From positions 62,001-126,000 of the forward strand of contig NZ_JQGK01000005.1 of NCBI RefSeq assembly GCF_000743525.1: a stretch of 64,000 nt of DNA, read 5' to 3'. Both the position numbers and the translations under genes were made by a program. Source of the stretch: Sulfurospirillum sp. SCADC. GTDB lineage: Bacteria > Campylobacterota > Campylobacteria > Campylobacterales > Sulfurospirillaceae. The notes under the pieces were generated by a model, which made no database searches, was not told the origin of the DNA, and was given only the letters and a program-made list of their open reading frames with translations. Shown here one piece after another: positions 52,885 to 61,357 of this stretch; the stretch's first letter is position 1; every line of letters starts with the position of its first letter.

Positions 52885-53484
52885 TTAGAACCGTGTTATA
52901 TCCCATTTTCCGTCTTTGTAAATCAGCTTAAGGCTCTCTTTGGCACCTGCTTTAGTGGTATTGGTGTCGGTGTCGAACATTTCGTCGCATTCCAGCTCAA
53001 AATGGATCGTTTGATCATCCAGCCATACCGTGTTTTGTGTCACGCATTGATCGGGGTAGCGGTGTGAAAAAACTTTAAGAATTCGCTCATCGCCAAACGT
53101 ATAAACGCTGATGGGATGGGACGCTTCGGCTTCGGTGACAAAAAAGATTCGCGAAGGGGAGAGATAGGGCATGACACTTAGCGGTGTCTCTTTGCCATCG
53201 CGTAAATCAATCGTATAATAAGACTCCATGTCAGGCATAAAATCGCTGTAAATAAGGTATTTTTCTTTCGCAAAACAGCCTTTAAGCGTGTAGAGGAGCG
53301 TTTTGAATTTGGGATCGCTGTTCACGTATTCGTCTTGAAGCGCTAGGGTTTGCCCGTTTTGAAGATGAACGATCATGCGATCATTTTTTTGCGTGAAAAA
53401 GGCTTTGCATTGTTCCAGTTGTGTGGTATTGACATCGTGCTCAAAATAGCTCATATCAGCGTTCAAATACAGAGCAAAGAACAT
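52885..53484 (-). CDS. Hypothetical protein, probably periplasmic
   Basis: 199 residues. The short hydrophobic start MFFALYLNADMS looks like the end of a signal peptide. Upstream codons in frame (GILV before Met) would extend it, but no standard start codon precedes the stop. The rest is soluble, rich in beta-strand segments (MIVHLQNGQTLALQDEYV; SLKLIYKDGKWDITRF). No family recognised. Separate from its neighbours by ordinary gaps. Confidence 0.6.
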   Translation of the reverse strand: MFFALYLNADMSYFEHDVNTTQLEQCKAFFTQKNDRMIVHLQNGQTLALQDEYVNSDPKFKTLLYTLKGCFAKEKYLIYSDFMPDMESYYTIDLRDGKETPLSVMPYLSPSRIFFVTEAEASHPISVYTFGDERILKVFSHRYPDQCVTQNTVWLDDQTIHFELECDEMFDTDTNTTKAGAKESLKLIYKDGKWDITRF

Positions 53485-53626
53485 GACTAAAATCCCATAA
53501 ATACGTATCTATTTTTCTGACATGTAAAGATAGATGTGGAGACTTTGGCTAATTGACACTGCAAAACGGACAATGGTGTGTTCCATTCATGTTTTATTTT
53601 AAAGCTAAGCAATTTTTAATCCACAA

Positions 53627-54769
53627 TTAGGCGTATTTTCTTCCTGTATGGGTAATGAGCGCATAAGCAATAAGCGTACACAGTGTGGCAACGAGATAAG
53701 GTACACTCATTCCCAAATGTTCCCCAATCAATCCAGAAGCAATAGGCGCAATCGCCGCCCCTCCCCAACGCAGAAAGTTGTATCCACCCGAGACAATGTT
53801 TCGCTCAAAACGACTTTGCATCACGTAGGTCGTAAACAAGGAGTTATTGATGCCTGAGAGCAGACCACTCAGCACGATGAGAACAACCATCATCCAGAGG
53901 GCATGAACGCTCATCAGTCCTATCAAAACAGCACTGAAACACAAAAGCACGACAGGAATAATTTTCTGCGCACGCCAATGGCGCTCCAAACGGGTACTGA
54001 GCACAATGGAACCCAATGCCAGTGCCAATCCCCACCCAAAAAAAAGCAGTCCAATTTCAATCGGAGTCATATGCACCACAAGTGGCGAATAGGCTAAAAC
54101 AACGAAAAAAGCGTAGTAGTAAAACATCGCTCCAATGGCGATTTTTAAAAATTTAGCATCGCAAAAAAGGGCTTTGAGCGCACCCAGACCTGCTGGCGTA
54201 GGTGCTTTTTTCTCCGCAGGCTCTTTGACAAAAAAGAGGACTAATACAAAAGCAAAAACGGTTAAAAAACCTGTGATTAAGAAAGGATAACGCCATGAAA
54301 ATTGCCCGACAAATCCACCTAAAAGTGGCCCTGTAGCGATGCCAAATCCAATCGCACCTTCAAACAGACCAATGGCTTTGTGGTAATCAGGCGAGAGTGC
54401 AATCAGCAAAATGAGTGCGGTAGCAAAAAAGTGCGCATTGCCGTATCCCCATGCGGCGCGAAAGAGAGCTAAAGAGGTAATCGTCTCAGACGTGGAGCAT
54501 AATATGGCAGAAATCGCCACAGCCAAGAGTCCAAATGCCATAACGTTTTTATCGCCAAAACGACTGGCTAACATACCAGCAGGAATCATAATCACCGCCA
54601 TCATCATGATGTAGGCGCTAAAGAGAAGTTCAACTTGCCAATTTGTAGCACCGAGTTGTTTGGCAATATCAGGCAAAATGGGGTCAACGACGCCCATTCC
54701 CATAAACGCGAGAAAGGTTGCAAAAGTGGTTATTTTTTGCGCGAGCGCATTTTTGTGCTGTGAAAACAT
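53627..54769 (-). CDS. MFS transporter (multidrug exporter-like)
   Basis: 380 residues, 12 predicted helices. Motif between helices 2-3: GMLASRFGDKN; antiporter-type segment FGIATGPLLGGFVGQFSWRYPFLITG near residues 130-160 suggests a DHA1/DHA2-like drug:proton antiporter. It lies 8 bp downstream of a MarR gene on the same strand, a common exporter-regulator operon. Confidence 0.85.
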   Translation of the reverse strand: MFSQHKNALAQKITTFATFLAFMGMGVVDPILPDIAKQLGATNWQVELLFSAYIMMMAVIMIPAGMLASRFGDKNVMAFGLLAVAISAILCSTSETITSLALFRAAWGYGNAHFFATALILLIALSPDYHKAIGLFEGAIGFGIATGPLLGGFVGQFSWRYPFLITGFLTVFAFVLVLFFVKEPAEKKAPTPAGLGALKALFCDAKFLKIAIGAMFYYYAFFVVLAYSPLVVHMTPIEIGLLFFGWGLALALGSIVLSTRLERHWRAQKIIPVVLLCFSAVLIGLMSVHALWMMVVLIVLSGLLSGINNSLFTTYVMQSRFERNIVSGGYNFLRWGGAAIAPIASGLIGEHLGMSVPYLVATLCTLIAYALITHTGRKYA

Positions 54770-54777
54770 GAGAGACC

Positions 54778-55191
54778 TTAGGATATTTTTTCTAAAAGAG
54801 CAAAGAGGGTTTGTTTCTCTTCGGGGGTAAAAAGGTTTGATAAGTTTTGGCGAAAAGCATTGACGATGGTTTCGGTGCGCGCTAACATCGCTTTTCCCTC
54901 AGCTGTGACTTCGATGAGGTTGGCACGTTTATCGCCTAAAACCTCTTTTTTGATGATCAACCCCTTTTTTTCCAATGAATCAAGCGTGCGACTGACTGTT
55001 GTTGGACTTTTGTTGAGCATGGTAGCGAGTGTGGTTTGGTTCGCTTTTTCGCAAGAGCTTAAAATTTCAAGCAGAATGCGCTGTTCGGGGGCAATGCCTT
55101 CTTCATTGAGAAGGGTAGTAATGGCTTGATTGATTCGATTGGCGGTGTGAGCTATTCGAAAACCGACACTGTTGTGAACCGCTTCTTTCAT
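54778..55191 (-). CDS. MarR family transcriptional regulator of the MFS exporter
   Basis: 137 residues from the ATG at 55191 (GGAG upstream). ILLEILSSCEKANQTTLATMLNKSPTTVSRTLDSLEKKGLIIKKEVLGDKRANLIEVTAEGKAML is a clear MarR winged helix. A 27-bp near-perfect palindrome (55207-55233) sits just upstream of the start, so the operon is probably autorepressed and induced by the exporter's substrates. Confidence 0.9.
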   Translation of the reverse strand: MKEAVHNSVGFRIAHTANRINQAITTLLNEEGIAPEQRILLEILSSCEKANQTTLATMLNKSPTTVSRTLDSLEKKGLIIKKEVLGDKRANLIEVTAEGKAMLARTETIVNAFRQNLSNLFTPEEKQTLFALLEKIS

Positions 55192-55206
55192 GAGAACTCC
55201 AAATAT

Positions 55207-55233
55207 TTGTATATGCAATTATTGCGTATACAA
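55207..55233. promoter_or_regulatory. Palindromic operator upstream of MarR-MFS operon
   Basis: TTGTATATGCAAT (55207-55219) and ATTGCGTATACAA (55221-55233) are inverted repeats matching at 12 of 13 positions around one central base. Position fits a MarR dimer. Confidence 0.7.
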
Positions 55234-55345
55234 GCTTATAGAGATTTAAAAAGATTGAAGTAGTCTGTTTATTGATTTAAGCAAATATTTCATTTACATG
55301 TAAAGTGTACATAGTGAGAGTTATTACGTCAAAAAAAAGCAAAAA

Positions 55346-57598
55346 TTACTCCATTGGATTATTTTGATCGTAAAAATAGACTTGGCCACGTCCACTCTCT
55401 TTGGCTTGGTACATTGCGATGTCGGCTTCTTTGATGAGCATTGCACCATCGATGTTTGTGCGAGAACCAAAAATGGTACAGCCGATGCTAGCACCAAGGA
55501 GATAATTACCGTGGGCGAGGGCGTAGGGTTCGCATAAGAGGGCTAGAATCTTTTTGGCAATGCTTTGCGTCAGATGCTCCGCAATGCCTTTTTGCGTGCC
55601 CAAATTTTTAAGTAAAACGATAAACTCATCGCCTCCAAGGCGTGCGACCATATCGCTTTCGCGAATACTCTCTTTGAGTCTTGAAGCGGTTTGAATCAAG
55701 AGCATATCGCCAGCGTCGTGTCCATGTGTGTCGTTGAGCTCTTTAAAATGGTCCAAATCAATAAAAAGAAGTGCTCCAAAATGGTTCTCTTCGATGCTGT
55801 GGCGAATGGTCTGCTCTAAAGTTTCATCGAGTAAGCGTCGGTTGGCAAGATGGGTGAGTGGATCGTAGTAGGCGAGTGCTTGTATCTGTTGTTGCGCTGC
55901 TTTGTGGGTTGTGATGTCGTTAAAATTGGCAATATAATGCGTTGTTTTCCCTTTGGTGTCGCGAATAGCGGTGATCGTGATGGATTCGGCATAGATTTCG
56001 CCATTTTTGCGCTTGTTCCACAGTTCGCCTTGCCAATAGCCATGCTCCAAGAGTGCTTTCCACATCGATTCGTAAAAGGCATGGTCATGCTTATCGGATT
56101 TGAGAATACGTGGCGTTTGACCAATCATCTCATGCTCACGGTAGCCCGTGATGCGCGTAAACGCTTCATTGACCTTCACGACTCTCTCTCTGGCATCGGT
56201 GATAAGAATCGCCTCTTGTGTCTCAAATGCAACCGCGGAGAGGTGAAGTTGCTCGGCTCTTTTTTGCGCATCGATGTTGATGTACACTCCCGTAAGAAGG
56301 GTAGGTTCATGCTCTTTTGACCATTCGATGACTTTACCGCGCACCTGAATCCATACCCATAGTTCATTGACGGTTTTCATACGCCGCTCAATCAAAAAGC
56401 TTGAGTTTGCCTCGATTTGTTCTTGGATGAATAAGCGCATATTGAGGGCATCTTCAGGATGCGTTAGGGCAATAATTTTGTCCCATGAAGGCTCAAAAGC
56501 GCCAGGTTCTAGTCCCAGAAGAAGAAAACATTGTGGATCCCACGCGATACGATTGATTTTAAAATCCCATGTCCAAAGTCCCGTTTGGGTCGCTTCCATT
56601 GCCACGCGGAACTGTTTTTCATACGAGAGTTGTGCTCGTTGGCGTTCGTTCTCTTTGTAGTAGCGCACAATCAATGCCAGCGCAAGAGCGCCTGAGAAAA
56701 CAATGAGTAGCGTGGTAATCCCAAGCACTTTTTGGCGCTCTTTATCCCAGTAACCAAGAGCATTGGACTCATTGGTGTGTACCTCAACCACAAAAGGGAA
56801 AAACTTTGCCACGCGAAACACATTGAGCGTGGGTTGCTTGTGGATGCCGATATGGGTGAAAAAATCGTCAGTGTCTTGGGGATGTTCTTGGCTGTAATGC
56901 GAACTTCCAAGCCGTGTGTTTGGATCACTGCTGAAGAGCGAAATCCCATCAATGCGCCATAACGTGAGCGAACCTTGCTCAAGAGGAAGCGTATAAGTGT
57001 AGCGGTTACTGAGATAATCCATGTTGAGGTTGGCGATCACAAAATAGGGGCGTTTTTCAAAAGAGACTTTTTTCAGCAAAGGCAAAAAGCTAATGGCATC
57101 TGTTTGAACAGGATTCTGGATGCTACTCTCTCGTGCCACATCAAAATCCCTTCCCTCCCAAGGTAGACCAATGCGCAGTAGCGGTGTCTCCCCAAATGGA
57201 ATGGGCAAAAAATGCTCCAATGAAATGCGCTTCCCGATATTGGGCTTATGAGAGCTAGCGATAATGCCTTCTTTTTCATCTAAAAGTGACAGAGATCTCA
57301 GATACGGTGCGTTACGCAAAAGTTCGTTAAAAATGGAGAAAAGTCCCTCTTGCGAAGGTTCTTCATGGCTAAGAGGGGCTAGCCGGTCCATTGTGAGGCT
57401 GATGTGTTGCAGTGTTTGTGAAAAGTGTTCTTCCAGCGTATAGGCATGAAGATTGGCAATGTGGCGATGGGTTTGAATTGCCTCTTGGCGCAAGTTGGAA
57501 AGTGCTACAAAAATGAGTCCGATCAGAAGAGCAACGATGATAATCCCTGCTATAAAATAGCGTACGATTTTTTTCTCTCTTCGTAGAAACGTCTGCAT
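55346..57598 (-). CDS. Membrane diguanylate cyclase with two PAS domains
   Basis: 750 residues. Membrane helix near residues 14-35, periplasmic sensor region (Cache-like, ~250 residues), second helix (VLGITTLLIVFSGALALALIV), PAS-1 (residues ~330-450), PAS-2 (ITDARERVVKVNEAFTRITGYREHEMIGQTPRIL; ~450-570) and a GGDEF domain with ARLGGDEFIVLL plus FIDLDHFKELNDTHGHDAGD. Motif intact, so an active c-di-GMP synthase is expected. No EAL domain. Separated by 9 bp from the upstream binding-protein gene, which may feed its sensor. Confidence 0.92.
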   Translation of the reverse strand: MQTFLRREKKIVRYFIAGIIIVALLIGLIFVALSNLRQEAIQTHRHIANLHAYTLEEHFSQTLQHISLTMDRLAPLSHEEPSQEGLFSIFNELLRNAPYLRSLSLLDEKEGIIASSHKPNIGKRISLEHFLPIPFGETPLLRIGLPWEGRDFDVARESSIQNPVQTDAISFLPLLKKVSFEKRPYFVIANLNMDYLSNRYTYTLPLEQGSLTLWRIDGISLFSSDPNTRLGSSHYSQEHPQDTDDFFTHIGIHKQPTLNVFRVAKFFPFVVEVHTNESNALGYWDKERQKVLGITTLLIVFSGALALALIVRYYKENERQRAQLSYEKQFRVAMEATQTGLWTWDFKINRIAWDPQCFLLLGLEPGAFEPSWDKIIALTHPEDALNMRLFIQEQIEANSSFLIERRMKTVNELWVWIQVRGKVIEWSKEHEPTLLTGVYINIDAQKRAEQLHLSAVAFETQEAILITDARERVVKVNEAFTRITGYREHEMIGQTPRILKSDKHDHAFYESMWKALLEHGYWQGELWNKRKNGEIYAESITITAIRDTKGKTTHYIANFNDITTHKAAQQQIQALAYYDPLTHLANRRLLDETLEQTIRHSIEENHFGALLFIDLDHFKELNDTHGHDAGDMLLIQTASRLKESIRESDMVARLGGDEFIVLLKNLGTQKGIAEHLTQSIAKKILALLCEPYALAHGNYLLGASIGCTIFGSRTNIDGAMLIKEADIAMYQAKESGRGQVYFYDQNNPME

Positions 57599-57607
57599 AA
57601 GGCTCTC

Positions 57608-58390
57608 CTACTTAGGAAAAACAATCGGCTCTAAATGGTGACGCTTCGCCGCTTCCAAAAGCCTTCCATCGTGTTTGATTGCCACGATAAATACTTCGAC
57701 TTTTCCTTGGAATGCAGGCTCATTTTGAGCCATCGCCCAACCATAGGGAACCACATTAAAAGGTTTTGTTGGTGCAATCAGTTTTGCCCACTCGCGCTCT
57801 TCAACCATGCGAATCCCAAAAGGATAATCGGTCATAAACACATCCGCACGCCCCGCTTCCACCTCCTGTTCTCTTGCATGCAACGAATCAACGACGCGTA
57901 ATTGAGCTTTTTGCAGACTCTTTTGCATGAGCGCTACATGGTATGTTCCCTTCGCCACGGCAACCACGACACCCTCTTGGTCGATGTCATCCCATGTTTG
58001 AATGCGTTTGTTACTTTTGGATGTGACGGCGTAAACATCGCTTGCAAGATGTGGGGAGGTAAGATAAAGACGCTCTTTGCGTTCGGGTGTGTGTCCGATG
58101 GCAAACATCGCCATATCGCATTTTTGGGTTGTGATGTCTTGAATCAGCGTAGCAAAAGAGCTCTCTTTAAATGCAAGATTCACGCCCAACTCTTTGGCGA
58201 ACTCTTTGGCAAGATCGACATCGATGCCCATGAGTTCTTGGGTTCTTGGATTGACATAGGAGATACTATAATACTCAGGCCAGATACAGACACGAATTTT
58301 TCGAGTTTCCAAGATGGTGGAGAGAACATCGGCACACAGTGAAACGCTCAACGTAGTGATCAGCGTAAGGATTAAAAACAGATGTGCCAT
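57608..58390 (-). CDS. Amino-acid-type periplasmic binding protein (SBP family 3)
   Basis: 260 residues from the ATG at 58390 (AAGGG upstream); the frame extends to 58441. Signal peptide FLILTLITTLSVSLCA, then ILETRKIRVCIWPEYYSISYVNPRTQELMGIDVDLAKEFAKELGVNLAF, the classic SBP_bac_3 start. No ABC permease or ATPase nearby; directly upstream of the GGDEF protein, so probably a sensory binding protein. Confidence 0.85.
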   Translation of the reverse strand: MAHLFLILTLITTLSVSLCADVLSTILETRKIRVCIWPEYYSISYVNPRTQELMGIDVDLAKEFAKELGVNLAFKESSFATLIQDITTQKCDMAMFAIGHTPERKERLYLTSPHLASDVYAVTSKSNKRIQTWDDIDQEGVVVAVAKGTYHVALMQKSLQKAQLRVVDSLHAREQEVEAGRADVFMTDYPFGIRMVEEREWAKLIAPTKPFNVVPYGWAMAQNEPAFQGKVEVFIVAIKHDGRLLEAAKRHHLEPIVFPK

Positions 58391-58512
58391 GTGCGAACCC
58401 TTTTCATAAACGCAAATATTAGGATTTATAGTATAACACAAAAAGATTTTCTAAATTCATAATTTAATTAAATCGTGCTAGAATAAAGGCACCAAAGCGA
58501 AAGGAGCTTACA

Positions 58513-58701
58513 ATGTTTGTTAAGTTAAATGATAGAGTTTACCTCAATGCAGATCGCATTACACGCATCAAAATTGATGAAGTGCAAGATGGGATTCGCG
58601 TGCGTTTTTACGAAGGTCAAAATCAAGTGGCAAAAAGCCACAAGTTTGATAGCGTTGAAAAAGCAAGTGCGTGGGTTGAAAAAACCATGAACCAAAAATA
58701 A
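58513..58701 (+). CDS. Small conserved hypothetical protein
   Basis: 62 residues: MFVKLNDRVYLNADRITRIKIDEVQDGIRVRFYEGQNQVAKSHKFDSVEKASAWVEKTMNQK. Start preceded by AAAGGAG. Compact beta-rich, soluble; no family name recognised. Followed by its own terminator, so it is a single-gene transcript. Confidence 0.75.
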   Translation: MFVKLNDRVYLNADRITRIKIDEVQDGIRVRFYEGQNQVAKSHKFDSVEKASAWVEKTMNQK

Positions 58702-58732
58702 GAGAGGATCACTCCTCTCTTCCCTCTTTTTT
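58701..58732 (+). terminator. Rho-independent terminator
   Basis: AGAGAGGA (58701-58708) and TCCTCTCT (58713-58720) flank TCAC; a T-run follows at 58727-58732. Confidence 0.88.
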
Positions 58733-58776
58733 AGGTCTAAGGTTTAGACTGACTTAATTACTTACTGGAGAAAACA

Positions 58777-59367
58777 ATGAAATTAGATTGCAGTGGTTTG
58801 GCATGCCCAGAGCCTGTTTTACAAACCAAAAAAGCGTTAGAAGAACTTCCCAATGACTCTGTTCTTGAAGTAACGGTGAGTTCTTTAGCGTCCAAAGAGA
58901 ATGTGATGCGTTTTGCACAAAATGGCGGATTTGACACGCGTGTGCAAGATGTGGAAGGTGGCAAAAGCCTCATAACCATCGTCAAAGGTTTTACATGTAA
59001 CGTGGTTGGGAATACAAAAGATGAACTATTTTTAGACAAAACCCTGTTTCTCAAAAGCGATAAAGTAGGCGATGGCGAACTGGGTGCGAAACTGATCGTC
59101 GGTTTTTTGAAATCCACGTTGGAGCTTCCCAAATTGCCTCGTCGCATCATCTGTGTCAACCAAGCCGTCCTTTTAACAACGGCCGATGAGAGTGCGCCCA
59201 TTATGGAAGTACTTAGAGCACTGGAAGCCAAAGGTGTTGAGATCTATTCCTGCGGTGTCTGTTTAGAGTTTTATGGTGTGAACGATAAGCTTAAAGTCGG
59301 TAAAATCGGTAACGCTTTTGGAACGATAGAGATGCTTTTTGGCGGAGAGGGTACTATTTCATTGTAA
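58777..59367 (+). CDS. yedF: Selenium-metabolism protein YedF
   Basis: 196 residues. An N-terminal TusA-like domain (LDCSGLACPEPVLQTKKALEEL, Cys10 as the sulfur/selenium carrier) is followed by a DsrE-like domain with SCGVCLEFYGVNDKLKVGKIGNA. This two-domain form is the variety found next to selD. It probably handles selenium or persulfide for SelD. The selD gene follows after an intergenic repeat. Confidence 0.9.
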   Translation: MKLDCSGLACPEPVLQTKKALEELPNDSVLEVTVSSLASKENVMRFAQNGGFDTRVQDVEGGKSLITIVKGFTCNVVGNTKDELFLDKTLFLKSDKVGDGELGAKLIVGFLKSTLELPKLPRRIICVNQAVLLTTADESAPIMEVLRALEAKGVEIYSCGVCLEFYGVNDKLKVGKIGNAFGTIEMLFGGEGTISL

Positions 59368-59370
59368 TAA

Positions 59371-59465
59371 CGCTTTCAAAGCAAAGCTTTTCAAACTACG
59401 TTAACACTGGGTTTTCCTCAGCGGAAGGCTCATACTACTTCTTGATCATTTAATGCTCAAGAAGT
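59371..59465 (+). repeat. Intergenic repeat core plus hairpin between yedF and selD
   Basis: The 59-nt core 59371-59429 matches 30624-30682 at 52 of 59 positions. A small stem TTCC/GGAA replaces TTCT/AGAA by a compensating T-A to C-G change. A further hairpin (59437-59445 with 59457-59465) follows 18 bp before selD. Confidence 0.6.
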
Positions 59466-59482
59466 TGAAATTAAGGTACTAA

Positions 59483-60514
59483 ATGAACAACGAAGCAAAA
59501 TTGACCAAATACGTCAAAGCTGCGGGTTGCGCTGCCAAGCTGGGTCCGGGAGACCTCACAGAAGCATTGGGAGGACTCTCTTGCACGCATAAGAATGTTT
59601 TGGTCGGCATGGATACGAGTGATGATGCCAGTGTCTATTATCTGGATGAAGAACGCGCCCTCGTCCAAACGGTGGACATCATCACCCCTGTGGTGGATGA
59701 TCCTTTTGTGTACGGACAGATTGCTGCGGCAAACTCGCTGAGCGATGTGTTTGCGATGGGTGGCGAAGTCGCTACAGCGATGAATATCGTAGGCTTCGAT
59801 GGCTGTCATCATCCTCGTTCGGTGCTTAAAGAGATACTCGCAGGCGGACAAAACAAAGTTCAAGAGTGCGGTGCCATCATCATCGGCGGACATACGATCG
59901 AAGCGCCTGAGATGACGTATGGCATGAGTGTCACAGGTTTTGTACATCCTAAGAAGATTTACCGCAACAACACACCACGCATCGGCGATGTGCTGATTTT
60001 GACCAAGCCTCTTGGTATGGGCATTTTAACGACGGCGATTAAAGCAGATATGCTGGAAAATTCGGTGATTGAAAAAGTAGCGTCAATCTTAGCAACGCTG
60101 AACCATAAAGCGTCTCAAATCATGAGAAAATACGACGTGAGTGCATGCACCGATGTGACAGGTTTTGGACTCTTTGGACATGCGTCAGAGATGAGTTTCA
60201 ATCAAGTGACCATCGCATTTGAGATGCAAAATATCCCCATTTTAGACGAAGCCAGAGCGCTCGCGGATATGGGCATCATCCCTGCAGGTGCGTACAATAA
60301 CAAAAGCTATTTAAGCTCCAAAGTAGACGCTAAAGTGCCGCACAAAGATGAGATCATCTTGTACGATGCACAAACTTCGGGAGGACTTTTGATCGCGGTG
60401 TCACAAGATGACGCACCCAAACTTTTACAACATCTACTTGATGAAGGGTTAACATACAGCGCCATTATCGCAGAAATTTTGCCATTGGGTGAAAAGCCAC
60501 TGCTTTACATGTAA
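59483..60514 (+). CDS. selD: Selenophosphate synthase SelD
   Basis: 343 residues. It makes selenophosphate from selenide and ATP for SelA. AAGCAAKLGPGDL (residues ~13-25) has Cys at the active-site position that is Sec in some SelD proteins, plus the Lys. Then GMDTSDDASVYYLDEERALVQTVDIITPVVDDPF, GGHTIEAPEMTYG and TDVTGFGLFGHASEM. The C-terminal TAC ATG TAA is part of a TTACATGTAA palindrome. Confidence 0.96.
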   Translation: MNNEAKLTKYVKAAGCAAKLGPGDLTEALGGLSCTHKNVLVGMDTSDDASVYYLDEERALVQTVDIITPVVDDPFVYGQIAAANSLSDVFAMGGEVATAMNIVGFDGCHHPRSVLKEILAGGQNKVQECGAIIIGGHTIEAPEMTYGMSVTGFVHPKKIYRNNTPRIGDVLILTKPLGMGILTTAIKADMLENSVIEKVASILATLNHKASQIMRKYDVSACTDVTGFGLFGHASEMSFNQVTIAFEMQNIPILDEARALADMGIIPAGAYNNKSYLSSKVDAKVPHKDEIILYDAQTSGGLLIAVSQDDAPKLLQHLLDEGLTYSAIIAEILPLGEKPLLYM

Positions 60515-60519
60515 AAGTA

Positions 60520-60541
60520 TTTAACACTAATTTAACACTTC
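60520..60541 (+). promoter_or_regulatory. Tandem TTTAACA 11-bp repeats upstream of exbB2
   Basis: TTTAACACTAA and TTTAACACTTC are direct 11-bp repeats, followed by a -10-like TATAAA at 60545-60550. The spacing suits an OmpR/PhoB-type activator. Four related repeats precede the TonB receptor at 62249. Confidence 0.6.
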
Positions 60542-60585
60542 GTCTATAAACTCACCCCTTAGGAAAATTGGGGTGAGGAGTGGGC

Positions 60586-61002
60586 ATGGAGTATCTTAAA
60601 TTTGCGATTGATTATGGCGTGTTGGGAGTTCTTTTTGCGATGAGCATCCTCTCGTGTGGGCTTTTTGTTGAGCGTGTTTTTTTCTATAAAGCGTTAGATG
60701 TTACTTCGTATAAAACCAAAAAATCATTGGAAATTGCGCTGAGCGATCATCTTACCACCATTGCGACCATCACTTCCAATGCGCCTTACATCGGGCTTTT
60801 AGGCACAGTTCTTGCGATTATGCTTACCTTTACAAATATGTCAGAACAGAGCATTGAAACGTCCAAAATTATGAGCTCACTGGCACTTGCGCTTAAAACA
60901 ACAGCCGTTGGACTGGTTGTTGCTATTGTATCGATGGTATTTAACAACATTTTAGTGCGTTACTCTGAGCGATTTTTAGCAGTGTTCGATGAAGAAATTT
61001 GA
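60586..61002 (+). CDS. exbB: ExbB-like protein, second TonB system
   Basis: 138 residues from the ATG at 60586 (GAGGAG upstream; GTG at 60580 possible). Three helices; TTIATITSNAPYIGLLGTVLAIMLTF and LALALKTTAVGLVVAIVSMVFNNI are the conserved ExbB/TolQ segments. This copy is uninterrupted, in contrast to 28526. It overlaps exbD2 by 14 bp. Confidence 0.94.
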   Translation: MEYLKFAIDYGVLGVLFAMSILSCGLFVERVFFYKALDVTSYKTKKSLEIALSDHLTTIATITSNAPYIGLLGTVLAIMLTFTNMSEQSIETSKIMSSLALALKTTAVGLVVAIVSMVFNNILVRYSERFLAVFDEEI

Positions 61003-61357
61003 TAGCATCAACGTCATCCCTTTTGTCGATATTTTGCTCGTTTTATTGACGATTGTGCTGATGACATCGACCTTTATCGCCAAAGGAATTTTGCCCATTG
61101 ATGTACCAAAATCTGCTTCAACCCAGACGCTAGAGCCTTCCAGTGTGGTTTTAAGCATTGACGAGCAGGGCGCGCTTTTTTTGGAAAAAACGCCCATCTC
61201 TCGCGAAGCACTCCAAAACCATCTTGATACCCTAACCAACGAGACGCATTTTTCGATCAACTGTGCGAAACAAGCTCCGTTTGAGTTTTTTGTGACTCTT
61301 TTGGATATGCTCAATGCGCACCATTTTAAATCGATTGATATTGTAATTGAAAAATGA
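60989..61357 (+). CDS. exbD: ExbD-like protein, second TonB system
   Basis: 122 residues. KKFDSINVIPFVDILLVLLTIVLMTSTFIAKGILPIDVP is the single membrane helix with the conserved Asp, followed by a periplasmic domain. Overlaps both neighbours by a few bases. Confidence 0.93.
   Translation: MKKFDSINVIPFVDILLVLLTIVLMTSTFIAKGILPIDVPKSASTQTLEPSSVVLSIDEQGALFLEKTPISREALQNHLDTLTNETHFSINCAKQAPFEFFVTLLDMLNAHHFKSIDIVIEK

Noticed and set aside
59483-60514. SelD as a selenoprotein
   Set aside because: The active-site position is a Cys codon and no in-frame TGA occurs.
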